Origin: Vibrio profundi
Lineage (GTDB): Bacteria; Pseudomonadota; Gammaproteobacteria; Enterobacterales; Vibrionaceae
Direction of reading: 5' to 3'
Assembly (NCBI RefSeq): GCF_005281835.1
Contig: NZ_RZIS01000002.1
Location: forward strand, 744,001 to 808,000
DNA: 64,000 bases
Under the pieces are notes generated by a model, which worked only from the letters and a program-made list of their open reading frames with translations, made no database searches and had not been told where the DNA came from. Positions 18,345 through 27,537 of this stretch are shown piece after piece. Position 1 is the first letter of the stretch, and every line of letters starts with the position of its first letter. A program made the translations under genes and the position numbers.

Positions 18345-18512
18345 GTGAAAGTAATTCTAACGTTAATGATTGCAGCTCTTTCTTTTAATGCATTTGCACA
18401 CAACGGTGCAGGCTCTGGTGTTGGTACTGGCGGGATGAAACTTGTTGAGTGCGTAGTGGATGGCAAAGCGGTGACGATGGAAATCAATGCTTGCCGTGAA
18501 GCGAAGAAGTAA
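18345..18512 (+). CDS. Short secreted protein with two cysteines (55 aa)
   Basis: A GTG-initiated 55-codon gene with AAAGG seven bases upstream. The product begins MKVILTLMIAALSFNAFA, a clear signal peptide with an AFA cleavage site, and leaves a mature peptide of about 37 residues with a Gly-rich start (HNGAGSGVGTGG), then two cysteines in VECVVDGK and EINACREAKK that could form one disulfide in the periplasm. It has its own promoter-like spacer and a strong terminator at 18551. No function recognised. Confidence 0.75.
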   Translation: MKVILTLMIAALSFNAFAHNGAGSGVGTGGMKLVECVVDGKAVTMEINACREAKK

Positions 18513-18550
18513 AATATTCGCAGTTAGATTTGACCATTAATAGAACATTA

Positions 18551-18582
18551 AAAAGCCGTAAGTGATTGCACTTACGGCTTTT
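18551..18582. terminator. Bidirectional terminator
   Basis: AAAAGCCGTAAGTG and CACTTACGGCTTTT form a 14-bp stem with an ATTG loop, followed by T on the plus strand and A on the other side. It separates the 55-residue secreted protein gene from the convergent cti gene. Confidence 0.85.
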
Positions 18583-18612
18583 TTATTGGCTGATGCTTTA
18601 CTCTGACTTGAC

Positions 18613-20967
18613 TTATCTGTTCTCGAATCGGTTGTAATCTAACAGCCCAAACTCGATAGGTTGGTTTTGTTGGTACCACTTATGAACTCGATCGCTGAAT
18701 GGCCAGAATTCACTTGAGCTACGTCGAATGGCAAAGCGATCCAGTAGCTTAATGTAGTCTTGTTCCGTTTTTAGGCTACCAAGTGTTTTGACTAATTCTT
18801 CGATGTCTTTCTCGTCCAGAGATAGGAACGCTGCAGGGTAGCTACCAATGACACCTCGGACAATGGTTAAGTCGTCATTGGCATAATCTCGATTACTTTC
18901 TTCATCAAATAAGCTTGAGATATTACTGTGTGCATTATTGTGCAATAAGGTAAATAGCTGATCCTCACCACTTTCACTCTTGATCATCAGCATCATGATT
19001 TGAGGAACGTGAATTAATCCTTCCCCTTTAATGTTGTTGATTGAATCAAGTAACTTTTGGTTGTTCTCACTGAAGCCTGTGTCGACGATCTTATAGCGAT
19101 CACTGAGCACCGGTTCAAGTCGTTCAATTAGCTTGTCGTAAAGTTCAGATTTATAGTTTTCAGTTTCGTAAACGACGCTCGAAGGTTGATCAAATGGTGC
19201 AACATTTCGCTGTAAGAAGTCGCTTAGCTGTGTGCTTTGGTCTTTATACCAATCAGAGTGAATTTGGTGACGAACGTCTTTTGGCAAAAGGGTAATGAAG
19301 TTACTTTCACCTTCTAAGCGTAAGAAATCCATAAACATACGGGTTATTAGCTGGTGGCCAAAGTTTCCGTATACGTCAAAGCCTGCGACCAGCAGGTAGT
19401 GAATGCGTTCTAATAGTGTGTAGTCCATAATCCAAGCTGTTTTAGGCTTAGTGCCGACTAAACCTTGGACAACCGATGCACTATCGAAATGACGGAATAC
19501 TGTGAGAGCAGCATTGGGGTTAACGCCACCACCTTGCCACACTACATCCGTAGATAAATACTCACCATTCTGGAACCATTGGTTACTGAACTTCGACTTG
19601 GCGTCTAGGTAACGAGCTTGCTGCGCTGCATATTTTACCCAGTTAGTGACAGGTAAAGTATTGCTGTCGAGCTCACTAGGTAGCTTCAAGTTATCTCGCT
19701 GGCTTGCATAAAACTCGTTGATTTCAGGAACGTTTGCTTTGTCTGGATCGACAAAGAATACCCAGAAACGGTCATTGATGACGTTGAGTGCTAGCTGACC
19801 ACGACATACCGGACCTTTGATAAAGGCCATAATGGTGTTCTGTGAATTGTCGAGCATAAACTTAAAGCGTGAGTTTACTGGGATTGCTTCAAATGCCGTC
19901 ATTGGGTTTGCGGCAACATCAATTTTGTAACTTGGTAGTTTTTCAACGAGGTAAGGCGTATCGATAAACCAAGTTTTCCAGTTTTCTAAACGTTCAGCAT
20001 TTAAAGCGAATGGCATGTGTGTTTTGTCGACAATAGTGCCTTGTTCACGTACTAAGCGATAGAAAACACGATCAACTTTCGGATCATCGTATGGCCGCCT
20101 AGTGGATATTCTTTGAATTGGTTGGCCTGGCGGAGTTGCAGAGCGAACGAGTGAGAAAAAGGTTTTTGGGCCATCAAGCTCGGAAAAATATAGATGGGAC
20201 AAGAATAGGTGCTCGTATATGTAACGAGCGGCTAGCTGATTTTTACGAGCACTCTTGTTCAGTAATTGCTCATATGCCGCCACCTGTTTTAGTTCTTCCT
20301 CGGAGAGAGGAAGCTTAGAGTTCATAATTGCCCCATTTTCTAGCCAACCCATAAGAGTGCGATATTCAGTCTTATCTAGGTTTGGCATCCCATAAGGCAT
20401 CCCCCAAGTCGGGTGGTCTTGCTCGTATTTCGCGTATTCTTCTATTGTTGGGCAGGTTTGCTTCCTATCTACTGAAAAATCAAATCCTTCAAGTTGGACT
20501 TGATCTGGCAGTGGGTGATTTTCTTTTTGCAGTAACATTCTAGCCATCAAACCAGCATCAATGTTCGCTGCCGGGCTTTGTATACGCTCATTGAGAACTG
20601 GGTGAAAATCTGCATCACGCCATTCTTGTGTTGTGAGCGCATCTTCAAATAATCGAGTGGGTGCGGCCGCCGTAAGGCGAGTGCCTTCATAAACAAGGGC
20701 TTTGCTTGAACCACGATCTATTCCTTCTACAGAGGACATCTTTAGTTGACATGGCGCATCGTAACATGCATGACAAACCACACAGCGGTTATCAATGATA
20801 GGTTTGACTTCATTCAGAAAGTGTTGAGCTTGAGCAGAAACAACGGGAGCAGTACGTTCACGAACTTCTTGTTCACCAAAGAGCTCATCGTAGTTAAGGC
20901 CTGCGTAGACTGCACAACCAGAGAAGATACTGACCACTGCTAGTAGAAGGATTTTTTTTAGATTCAT
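18613..20967 (-). CDS. cti: Fatty acid cis/trans isomerase
   Basis: From the ATG at 20967 this is a 784-residue periplasmic protein with a signal segment (KKILLLAVVSIFSGCAVYAG) that may be a lipoprotein signal. A c-type haem motif CVVCH is near residue 62 (NRCVVCHACYDAPC). Length and haem motif fit Cti, which isomerises cis- to trans-unsaturated phospholipid acyl chains to stiffen the membrane under solvent, heat or osmotic stress. An upstream ATG at 21048 would add 27 residues before the signal peptide and is less likely. Confidence 0.88.
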   Translation of the reverse strand: MNLKKILLLAVVSIFSGCAVYAGLNYDELFGEQEVRERTAPVVSAQAQHFLNEVKPIIDNRCVVCHACYDAPCQLKMSSVEGIDRGSSKALVYEGTRLTAAAPTRLFEDALTTQEWRDADFHPVLNERIQSPAANIDAGLMARMLLQKENHPLPDQVQLEGFDFSVDRKQTCPTIEEYAKYEQDHPTWGMPYGMPNLDKTEYRTLMGWLENGAIMNSKLPLSEEELKQVAAYEQLLNKSARKNQLAARYIYEHLFLSHLYFSELDGPKTFFSLVRSATPPGQPIQRISTRRPYDDPKVDRVFYRLVREQGTIVDKTHMPFALNAERLENWKTWFIDTPYLVEKLPSYKIDVAANPMTAFEAIPVNSRFKFMLDNSQNTIMAFIKGPVCRGQLALNVINDRFWVFFVDPDKANVPEINEFYASQRDNLKLPSELDSNTLPVTNWVKYAAQQARYLDAKSKFSNQWFQNGEYLSTDVVWQGGGVNPNAALTVFRHFDSASVVQGLVGTKPKTAWIMDYTLLERIHYLLVAGFDVYGNFGHQLITRMFMDFLRLEGESNFITLLPKDVRHQIHSDWYKDQSTQLSDFLQRNVAPFDQPSSVVYETENYKSELYDKLIERLEPVLSDRYKIVDTGFSENNQKLLDSINNIKGEGLIHVPQIMMLMIKSESGEDQLFTLLHNNAHSNISSLFDEESNRDYANDDLTIVRGVIGSYPAAFLSLDEKDIEELVKTLGSLKTEQDYIKLLDRFAIRRSSSEFWPFSDRVHKWYQQNQPIEFGLLDYNRFENR

Positions 20968-21075
20968 GCGCACATTTAGATTTTTGATTTTTTCTAAGTA
21001 TATCGCAACCGATTGAAAATGCTCATAGTCGTGGCGTTTAGCATTCATCTAAACTGATATATGTCTCTAAAAAGA

Positions 21076-21109
21076 CTCAACCAAGCATGGATTGGGGGTG
21101 TTGGTTGAG
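21076..21109 (-). terminator. Terminator of the VRR-NUC gene
   Basis: CTCAACCAA and TTGGTTGAG form a 9-bp stem with a 16-base loop. On the minus strand it is followed by TCTTTTT, as expected downstream of the leftward VRR-NUC gene. Confidence 0.65.
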
Positions 21110-21172
21110 CCTTAGTTTTTATTGGAGGAACGTGCTAATGGTTCGTCATTTAGCAACAAATAACGGGGCCAA

Positions 21173-22777
21173 TCATTGATTGACCAAACACAGTGAAAAC
21201 GGGATGCCTAAACGTTTGAACTCGCTTATCCAACGCCATTGGTTATCTTGAAGTTTGTCACCAGGGCCTTTTACTTCGATCCACTCAAACTGTGAGTCTT
21301 TAAACGCGATGAGGTCGGGCATGCCATTTCGATAAAGCTTTAGATCACTTAACAGGATGTTAAACAGGGCTACTAATTGATGATTAGGAATCGCGGAAGA
21401 TGCGTATCCAAGTAAAGGTAAGTCGATGCTATTCCAATGAACAAAAGGGTTCGCGGTATTGAGTTTTTGTTGGTATCGCTTGAAGCAAGGAGACAACCCT
21501 TCGCTCAGGATCTGCTGAGTTAAATTATCGACCAATGTTTTCCGTTTACCGACGAAATCTGAGTGGTAGAGATCCATGGGTTTATATTGATATTCATTGA
21601 CGAAAGCACCATCAATGGGAGCAAAAATCGCATCCCAATACGCAAGTCCAAATAACCCATTGAGAAATTGGTTTTCAATAAAGTAAACCGTCCACCCTTG
21701 TTGCTCGTAGTGTTCTTTAACTGCGAGCTCTACTCGTTGCTGAGACAGGTCTAGCTCTAGCTCGATTGTATTTATTTCAGGATTCTTGATGCGAGAAACT
21801 TTCTTCCCTTCGATACGTGATAGTCGTTGTGATAGTTTGAGCGCTACTTCTCGTTCTGCGACATCATTAGGGGAGGATTGCATAGAAGTGACTATGTCAC
21901 GCATACGGTCGTAATCAGCCAGTTTATCGTAGATACGTGCTTGTCGCTCTCGGCTTGGAGGCAAAGTCGTCATTGTGAACAGGTCGAGTGCGAAGGTGTA
22001 CTCTTCTAAACGCTCAAAGTCCCGAGCGATATCATTGATTAAGCGATCCAACTTACGGTTCACATATGGGTGAGTTCCATGCACTGGGAGCGCTCGTTTA
22101 ATGGCGCTGAGGCTATCTAAATTCTTTTTATCACTTTCCAGATATTCTTGTTTTAGTCTGCTGATAAACAGTAGTTGATCAACTTGTTCTCGACTATCAA
22201 AAAACCGCAGTTGCTTACTAAGCTGATAAGGTTCAAATTTGTTTAGGCCGAGGTCACTTAAGACGAACTGGCTAAGGTCTTGATGGGTGTTTGCAAAGAA
22301 AAGCGCGAGTAGAACATCAATGATTTCAGGTTGCAGTAGGCGTAGGTAAGTAAACTCAAGCTCGCCTGTAAATACTGCAGAAGAAAGTGCTTCAATAAAT
22401 TGAGTCTTGCTGAGACTTTTCGAGACGCTGGGAAATAGCTTAACTAACTCTGGTTTGGTTAATAATTCACGTGCGAGTGTTTGCTCATCAATTGTGGGAG
22501 ATAGAATAATAAAGTTTGCCGAAGCCAGTTGCTCTAACGCGATAGTTTGGTTTGGAATCTCTGAATAGTTGAGCTTATCGCTCCGAAACCAATATCCTTT
22601 TCTCGCCAGTACTCTGACCAACAGACATTGTGCTTGGCGATTTAACTCATTGAAGTTACTTAGCCAAAGGTGCTCGTCGCGTGAAAGCAAATCGTCATAC
22701 CAAGTTAGAGCGTGTTTGGTGAGCTTTAAAAAATTATCCAGGTAATAGTCGTCAGCGAGTTGAACTTGGGATTCCAT
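21173..22777 (-). CDS. FAN1-like VRR-NUC domain nuclease
   Basis: This 534-residue protein has the bacterial FAN1-like layout: an N-terminal HTH-type region (YYLDNFLKLTKHALTWYDDL... and ...LLVRVLARKGYWFRSDKL), a long helical middle and a C-terminal VRR-NUC nuclease domain. The PD-(D/E)XK residues are visible as NGMPDLIAF and FEWIEVKGPGDKLQDNQ. FAN1 proteins cut 5' flaps and help unhook interstrand crosslinks. It is monocistronic with a clear terminator on each side. Confidence 0.87.
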   Translation of the reverse strand: MESQVQLADDYYLDNFLKLTKHALTWYDDLLSRDEHLWLSNFNELNRQAQCLLVRVLARKGYWFRSDKLNYSEIPNQTIALEQLASANFIILSPTIDEQTLARELLTKPELVKLFPSVSKSLSKTQFIEALSSAVFTGELEFTYLRLLQPEIIDVLLALFFANTHQDLSQFVLSDLGLNKFEPYQLSKQLRFFDSREQVDQLLFISRLKQEYLESDKKNLDSLSAIKRALPVHGTHPYVNRKLDRLINDIARDFERLEEYTFALDLFTMTTLPPSRERQARIYDKLADYDRMRDIVTSMQSSPNDVAEREVALKLSQRLSRIEGKKVSRIKNPEINTIELELDLSQQRVELAVKEHYEQQGWTVYFIENQFLNGLFGLAYWDAIFAPIDGAFVNEYQYKPMDLYHSDFVGKRKTLVDNLTQQILSEGLSPCFKRYQQKLNTANPFVHWNSIDLPLLGYASSAIPNHQLVALFNILLSDLKLYRNGMPDLIAFKDSQFEWIEVKGPGDKLQDNQWRWISEFKRLGIPFSLCLVNQ

Positions 22778-22794
22778 ATCGTTACTACATACAA

Positions 22795-22824
22795 AAAGAG
22801 CTTAACCCTAAGGTTAAGCTCTTT
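22795..22824 (-). terminator. Terminator of the MFS gene
   Basis: AAAGAGCTTAACC and GGTTAAGCTCTTT form a 13-bp stem with a CTAA loop; the minus strand continues into a T run. It lies between the MFS gene and the leftward VRR-NUC gene. Confidence 0.85.
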
Positions 22825-22851
22825 CGTTTTGAAATCAATCTATTGTAGAGA

Positions 22852-24096
22852 TTAAGCGTTAGCTGCTTTTAATTCTGCTGCTTTAGCTTCAGTAATTGGC
22901 TTAGTGATGAAAGCAAGTACGATACATACGCCCATCATAGCAGCTGATACTGTGTAAGCTAGGCCATAGCCACCGCCGTTAGTCATAGAGAAACCTACAA
23001 CTGCTGCACCGATTGCGCCGCCAATACCCCATGATGTGTAAAGCACACCGTAGTTAGTACCGTAGTTCTTAAGGCCGTAGAACTCTGCAGTTAGAGATGG
23101 GAATACCGCTAGTAGAGTGCCGTAACCAACCGCTGCAATTGCAGTACCGATGATTAGCGTGAATTCAGTGTTGAACGTTGCGAAAAGTACCATGTTTGCA
23201 CCTTGCAGGATGAATGCAAGAAGAAGAGTACGAACGCCGCCAATTTTATCTGAAAGGATACCTGCAGCAACACGGCCGCCAGAGTTAAAGATGGCTAGGA
23301 TAGACGCAAGGTAAACTGCATTTGGCAGGTTTGCTTGAACGCTAGCAATGTTCGTGATGTTTCCAATGATCATTAGACCAACTGATGCAGCGAACGCGTA
23401 CATTACCCATAGAGAGTAAAACTGAGGCGTTTTTAGCATTGCTTTCCAGCTGATGTCTGTTGCTTTCTTCACTTCAACTGGAGCTTGGCCAGCTTTTACT
23501 TTAGGCGCTTCTGGCGTGTAATCTGCTGGTGGGTTGTTGATTGTACAAGCAAGAGGTACTGCGATAGCAAGAACACCCACACCAAGAATCATAAACGCTG
23601 TGTTAATGCCCATTTCAGTGATCAGCATAGACGTTAACGGCGCTAGGTAGATAGCCGCAAGACCGAAGCCAGCTGCGATAAGGCCGTTAACCATACCTTT
23701 CTTAGAAGCATGGAACCATTTCATTGCAGACGGCGATAAACACGCGTAGCCGAAGCCGATACCAGCACCAGTGATTACACCGAATGTGATGTTTAGCATA
23801 AGTGGCGAGTTAACAAAGCCAGATGCAATCATACCTAAGCCTGTTAAAACAGTACCTAAGATAAGAATTTTACGTGGACCCATACGGTCTTGAAGGATAC
23901 CAGCAACAAGAAGACAAACAGAGAAAGTGATAGTTGCGATAGCGTAAGGAGAAGAAGCTTCAGCTGCACTCCAGCCAAAATCGGTTACAAGTGCTTTGTT
24001 AAATACACTCCAAGCATACAGGATGCCTAGACACAGGTTGATACAGAAACCTGCTAGCAGGATGCGCATAGCTTTATCAATCTTGCTCATTTTCAT
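22852..24096 (-). CDS. OFA-family MFS transporter
   Basis: This 414-residue protein has 12 predicted membrane helices and resembles the oxalate/formate antiporter family of the major facilitator superfamily. It opens MRILLAGFCINLCLGILYAWSVF and has the MFS loop motif DRMGPRKILI after helix 2 and DKIGGVRTLL in the second half. The cytoplasmic loop near 195-220 is charged. Substrate is not determinable; small monocarboxylates are common in the family. Start could be ATG 24096 or 24090. Confidence 0.85.
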   Translation of the reverse strand: MKMSKIDKAMRILLAGFCINLCLGILYAWSVFNKALVTDFGWSAAEASSPYAIATITFSVCLLVAGILQDRMGPRKILILGTVLTGLGMIASGFVNSPLMLNITFGVITGAGIGFGYACLSPSAMKWFHASKKGMVNGLIAAGFGLAAIYLAPLTSMLITEMGINTAFMILGVGVLAIAVPLACTINNPPADYTPEAPKVKAGQAPVEVKKATDISWKAMLKTPQFYSLWVMYAFAASVGLMIIGNITNIASVQANLPNAVYLASILAIFNSGGRVAAGILSDKIGGVRTLLLAFILQGANMVLFATFNTEFTLIIGTAIAAVGYGTLLAVFPSLTAEFYGLKNYGTNYGVLYTSWGIGGAIGAAVVGFSMTNGGGYGLAYTVSAAMMGVCIVLAFITKPITEAKAAELKAANA

Positions 24097-24683
24097 TCTC
24101 GGTTTTGTCGATATTTGAATGATGGGATCAGTTCAATATGGACGGGTTAGTATTATATTTTCTCAAAATTAGTTTGCGTTTATCAACTGATAGCGCAAAA
24201 GAGCGCGGATTATAACCAATATAAATGTGATTGGAATCTCTTTTTGTGCTTTAAAGGCAATTAATTTCGGGGTGTTAAAGAATTGTTTTTATTGGGTTGT
24301 TTAAGTGTTTAATTTAAAGGGTGAGGCCGTTAATGGAAGGCGCTGCCTCTTCTTATATAAGGGATCGGGTGCGTAAATGATTATACTGGTAGGATCTGTG
24401 GTCACAGTTCACATTGTTTAAAAAATATTCATAATATTTTTAAGGTTAATAATCTGTAACAAAACCATACAAAATGCGACTTTTACTAATGAAAGCTAAT
24501 AAGGACAGTATCTTTACAACTTCCAATTGTTAATACCATGTAAACGCTATTGTGCTGGTTAATGTTTGCACACATTTTGTTCTTTTTTACCTCTTGTATT
24601 GTTCAAAAAAACAAGGAAAATAGCCCGCAAAATGAGATTGCAAATATGAAAGGATGCATTTCTAGTTTTATTGTGAGGCGTTT
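24097..24683. other. Long AT-rich divergent spacer
   Basis: This 587-base spacer separates the leftward MFS gene from a rightward membrane-protein gene. An imperfect palindrome, TTTGCG and CGCAAA with inner TATC and GATA arms (24173-24199), lies about 80 bases upstream of the MFS start and may be an operator. I find no convincing open frame, tRNA or known riboswitch in the rest. Confidence 0.45.
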
Positions 24684-25064
24684 ATGATCAAGTTAATTCT
24701 AATTTTAGTGTTGTCAGTTTCTGGTGGTTTTGCCGCTGCCGACCATCTACATTCATTTCTTCTTGGTTTGTATATTTCGTCACTAGCTGTCGGTAGCTGT
24801 TACTGGTTGGCTTTCCGTAGTACTCGTTTCCCACAGTTAGCGCTTGTTTTATTGCTGTGTGGTTTCTTCGCTAAAATCGCTGTAACGGTGGCAGGTGTTA
24901 GCTGGGGAATTTCGAACGACTTAATCTCGTCACCATTTATTTTCTCATTGTCATACTTGTTCTTCTCAATTGTTGTTACTTACTTCTGGTTTGCATTCCG
25001 CGACCGAGTAGAAACGAAAAAGAAACAGAAGAAACAACAAGAGCTAAACGCTGCTGCAGCTTAA
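24684..25064 (+). CDS. Small integral membrane protein
   Basis: This 126-residue protein has four hydrophobic segments (about 3-20, 24-45, 50-72, 84-103) and a cytoplasmic Lys/Gln-rich tail ending in Ala. The spacing recalls AtpI-like small membrane proteins, but there is no ATP synthase gene nearby, so I leave the function open. The start has GAGG upstream and a strong terminator follows. Confidence 0.7.
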   Translation: MIKLILILVLSVSGGFAAADHLHSFLLGLYISSLAVGSCYWLAFRSTRFPQLALVLLLCGFFAKIAVTVAGVSWGISNDLISSPFIFSLSYLFFSIVVTYFWFAFRDRVETKKKQKKQQELNAAAA

Positions 25065-25082
25065 GTATTTAAAAGATTAATG

Positions 25083-25106
25083 AAAAGCCTTCTTCGGAAG
25101 GCTTTT
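25083..25106 (+). terminator. Terminator with TTCG tetraloop
   Basis: AAAAGCCTTC and GAAGGCTTTT flank a TTCG loop and run into further T, a classic strong intrinsic terminator for the membrane-protein gene. Confidence 0.9.
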
Positions 25107-25207
25107 TTGATCGTGCAATATAGAGCCTTCTATATCGAAGTTCCCACTCAAGGTGCTGAGAATATGAGATTGGAAGCCTAATAGACGATTCAAAGACGCT
25201 ACATTAA

Positions 25208-25229
25208 AAAGCCCTCTAGAGAGGGCTTT
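25208..25229 (-). terminator. Terminator of the PLP decarboxylase gene
   Basis: AAAGCCCTCT and AGAGGGCTTT form a tight hairpin; the minus strand continues with a T run, just below the stop codon of the leftward decarboxylase gene. Confidence 0.85.
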
Positions 25230-25246
25230 GGTTTCTGTTTGTTCGA

Positions 25247-27118
25247 TTAGCGGAATGAACGTCCTTTTATTGGTAATCTGATTTGTTTAAGGCAGTTAGC
25301 TTCGAGTTTGCGGTGGGTTCTCACATTCGATAGCTTCTTAAACATCTTTGGATCGAAGGCATCCTTCTGTTTAAGATCACAACATAGATCATCAATAAGC
25401 TCTCGCGTCACGCCCCACATTGTGAACAGATGGACATATTGACGAACCTGCCCGTCAATTTTGGCGGTTTCTTTAGCTAATGAGTAACGGAAGATAATTT
25501 CTTCGTTTGGCTGGCAGAAGATCAATGACAAAGATAGAGGCGTCCGCTGGAGCCAAAGCCCTTCAGGCAAAGCGTGGCCTTGATTTTCATGCCACTGCGC
25601 CACTTCTTTTAGCTTCTCATGAGCGTACTTCGCCATTTCTTGCCCATACATCGCTAACTCAACTTGTTTTTGATAACTGTTTCTCGCGAAGTACTCCCAC
25701 AGTACCAAAGGCGAAAGCCCATTTCTGGAACCTGCGAATGTCGTGTCAGGTGAGCCTATATATTCAGGGTTGTCAGGTGGCGACACCATGAACTTTTGCT
25801 TGGTCATATACACACCGGTTGGCCAAGGTGCACCTGGCCATTTATGCCCACTTGTGACAATGGAGTGAATCATCGAATTATTGAAATCAAAGTCTGGCCC
25901 AGTGAAGCCTCCTTCTTCTTTGAAAAATTCTTCGTATTGCCCCGAGCTTTTTGCCATTTTAATAAAAGGAACATAGCTCGCACCAAGTGCGCCATCAACG
26001 TGAATCCAGTAGCCGGTTCGCTGTTCCACTCCTTTGCTGGGATCGGTCTTATCAATGGGGACGGTTCGATCTAGTAAGCCGTATTTTTCTAATGTGGTTT
26101 TCAGCCTGTCAGTGACTTGTGTAACGTCATCATAAGCGCCTTTAAAGGTTGTACCGCAATTGAGCACCACTAGTATCGGATAACCACGTTTTGCAAAAAA
26201 CTCGACGTATTGGATCAGCTTATCAACATCGATCGCGCCAGAACCTGCTGGTAAAGCTTGAGTTGGCTGTTCCGAAGGTACTTCCGTGGGCCAAGGTTCA
26301 TTAGGTGAGACGGGATTTTCGTTTGGATATAAACGGTTACCTAGCTCACCGAAGGTATCTATCTTTTCTACAGCCATCGCTTTAACGATGGAGTAGTGTG
26401 TATCTTCAGAGAAGAAGGCGACTGGGGTATAGGCATTTGGGTTGTGATCGGGAGGAGAAGGGTAGTGAGCGTAAAGTTGGCTGTTAGAAACTGTTGTACC
26501 GGATTCGTCCTCGCCACGTATTTCCTCTTCTAGCAACATTACTCCACTGAGGTAATCTCGGGCATTGAGCATGGCGTAGAGGTTTCCCTCGGTACTGCCC
26601 ATGGTTAGCACATAGCCCCAGTAACTTTCAGGGTTGCCTGGCTGAAACTCGCCTTGTTCATCTAAATATGGCCCTTGCGATGGCCAGTTCGCATTCCAAA
26701 GTGAGGCATAGTAATCAAGAACTGAGCGTTCGACGCATTTCGTATTAATGGTGTAATTGCCATTCACAAATGGGTCGCCAACGTTGTTTAAGCTAACGTT
26801 CAAAAATGGTGCAAGTCGGTGTTTGTACTTGATCCTTTCTTCGGTTTGATAGCCTAAAAAGTGGCTCTTTTGCGTATCAACAAATGCCTGAATTTGCTGG
26901 TAGGCGTTATCTTGCTCAAGGGAGGTTTGCCCGGTTGCAGGGAGCTCTATATCGAACCCATTAATGGCATGTTCGGCATAGTCGAAGTCGTAATTTCTAT
27001 CATCGTAAACTTGAATGGGGTCTGCACTCGGAGGAGAAACTTTTCCGATCGCATACTCGGGTATTTGTTCAATCCAGGGCGTTTGTTTCGGCCCATATTT
27101 TATCTCTTTTTTAGTCAT
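25247..27118 (-). CDS. Group II PLP-dependent amino acid decarboxylase
   Basis: This 623-residue enzyme belongs to the fold-type I group II decarboxylases (glutamate, histidine, aromatic amino acid). The PLP-binding lysine is Lys426 in TSGHKWPGAPWPTG and the ring-nitrogen aspartate is Asp375 in HVDGALGASYVPF. It is longer than typical histidine or aromatic decarboxylases, with an extra N-terminal part. Substrate cannot be assigned from sequence. ATG 27118 has GGAG eight bases upstream; a TTG at 27130 is a weaker alternative. It is monocistronic with no partner antiporter beside it, unlike acid-resistance decarboxylases. Confidence 0.85.
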   Translation of the reverse strand: MTKKEIKYGPKQTPWIEQIPEYAIGKVSPPSADPIQVYDDRNYDFDYAEHAINGFDIELPATGQTSLEQDNAYQQIQAFVDTQKSHFLGYQTEERIKYKHRLAPFLNVSLNNVGDPFVNGNYTINTKCVERSVLDYYASLWNANWPSQGPYLDEQGEFQPGNPESYWGYVLTMGSTEGNLYAMLNARDYLSGVMLLEEEIRGEDESGTTVSNSQLYAHYPSPPDHNPNAYTPVAFFSEDTHYSIVKAMAVEKIDTFGELGNRLYPNENPVSPNEPWPTEVPSEQPTQALPAGSGAIDVDKLIQYVEFFAKRGYPILVVLNCGTTFKGAYDDVTQVTDRLKTTLEKYGLLDRTVPIDKTDPSKGVEQRTGYWIHVDGALGASYVPFIKMAKSSGQYEEFFKEEGGFTGPDFDFNNSMIHSIVTSGHKWPGAPWPTGVYMTKQKFMVSPPDNPEYIGSPDTTFAGSRNGLSPLVLWEYFARNSYQKQVELAMYGQEMAKYAHEKLKEVAQWHENQGHALPEGLWLQRTPLSLSLIFCQPNEEIIFRYSLAKETAKIDGQVRQYVHLFTMWGVTRELIDDLCCDLKQKDAFDPKMFKKLSNVRTHRKLEANCLKQIRLPIKGRSFR

Positions 27119-27537
27119 ATTTAGCTCCAAAAATTTAATATAGTTTTTATTCGGAACGAGGTGCGATTGCTAAATCGCTGCCTAGCCAATGCAGACAAGC
27201 TGCATAAAGTGACTATAGTTTGGGTGATTTTATAAATGTGACTTTGATTCCAAAGTGTAAGGTGGCTTGCAAAAATGGGCTGTTTTGATGAGTGGTTAAT
27301 TAATAACCAAATAAATGCTCTAATTTATGGCTCGTTTCATTGCTTATTGACGTTCTATCCGCTAGTTGTTATGTGTGTTTACTTGCATATTTGCGATGTG
27401 AATGTATCAGTTGGCTGGGCGGCTTATCGGTTGAACTATCCGTGTGGGTTGATCTAAACCTAGGCGAGAATAATAAAAACAAACTGAACTTCGCTCTTAA
27501 CTTCAGGTTGAATAACCAAGTAAGTGAGGGATCTGTT
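27119..27537. other. Divergent spacer, decarboxylase / chemoreceptor
   Basis: About 420 bases. Open frames run through it in the chemoreceptor frame, but only the ATG at 27538 has a ribosome site (GAGGG), so I treat the spacer as noncoding leader and promoter DNA for both neighbours. No specific operator recognised. Confidence 0.5.
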
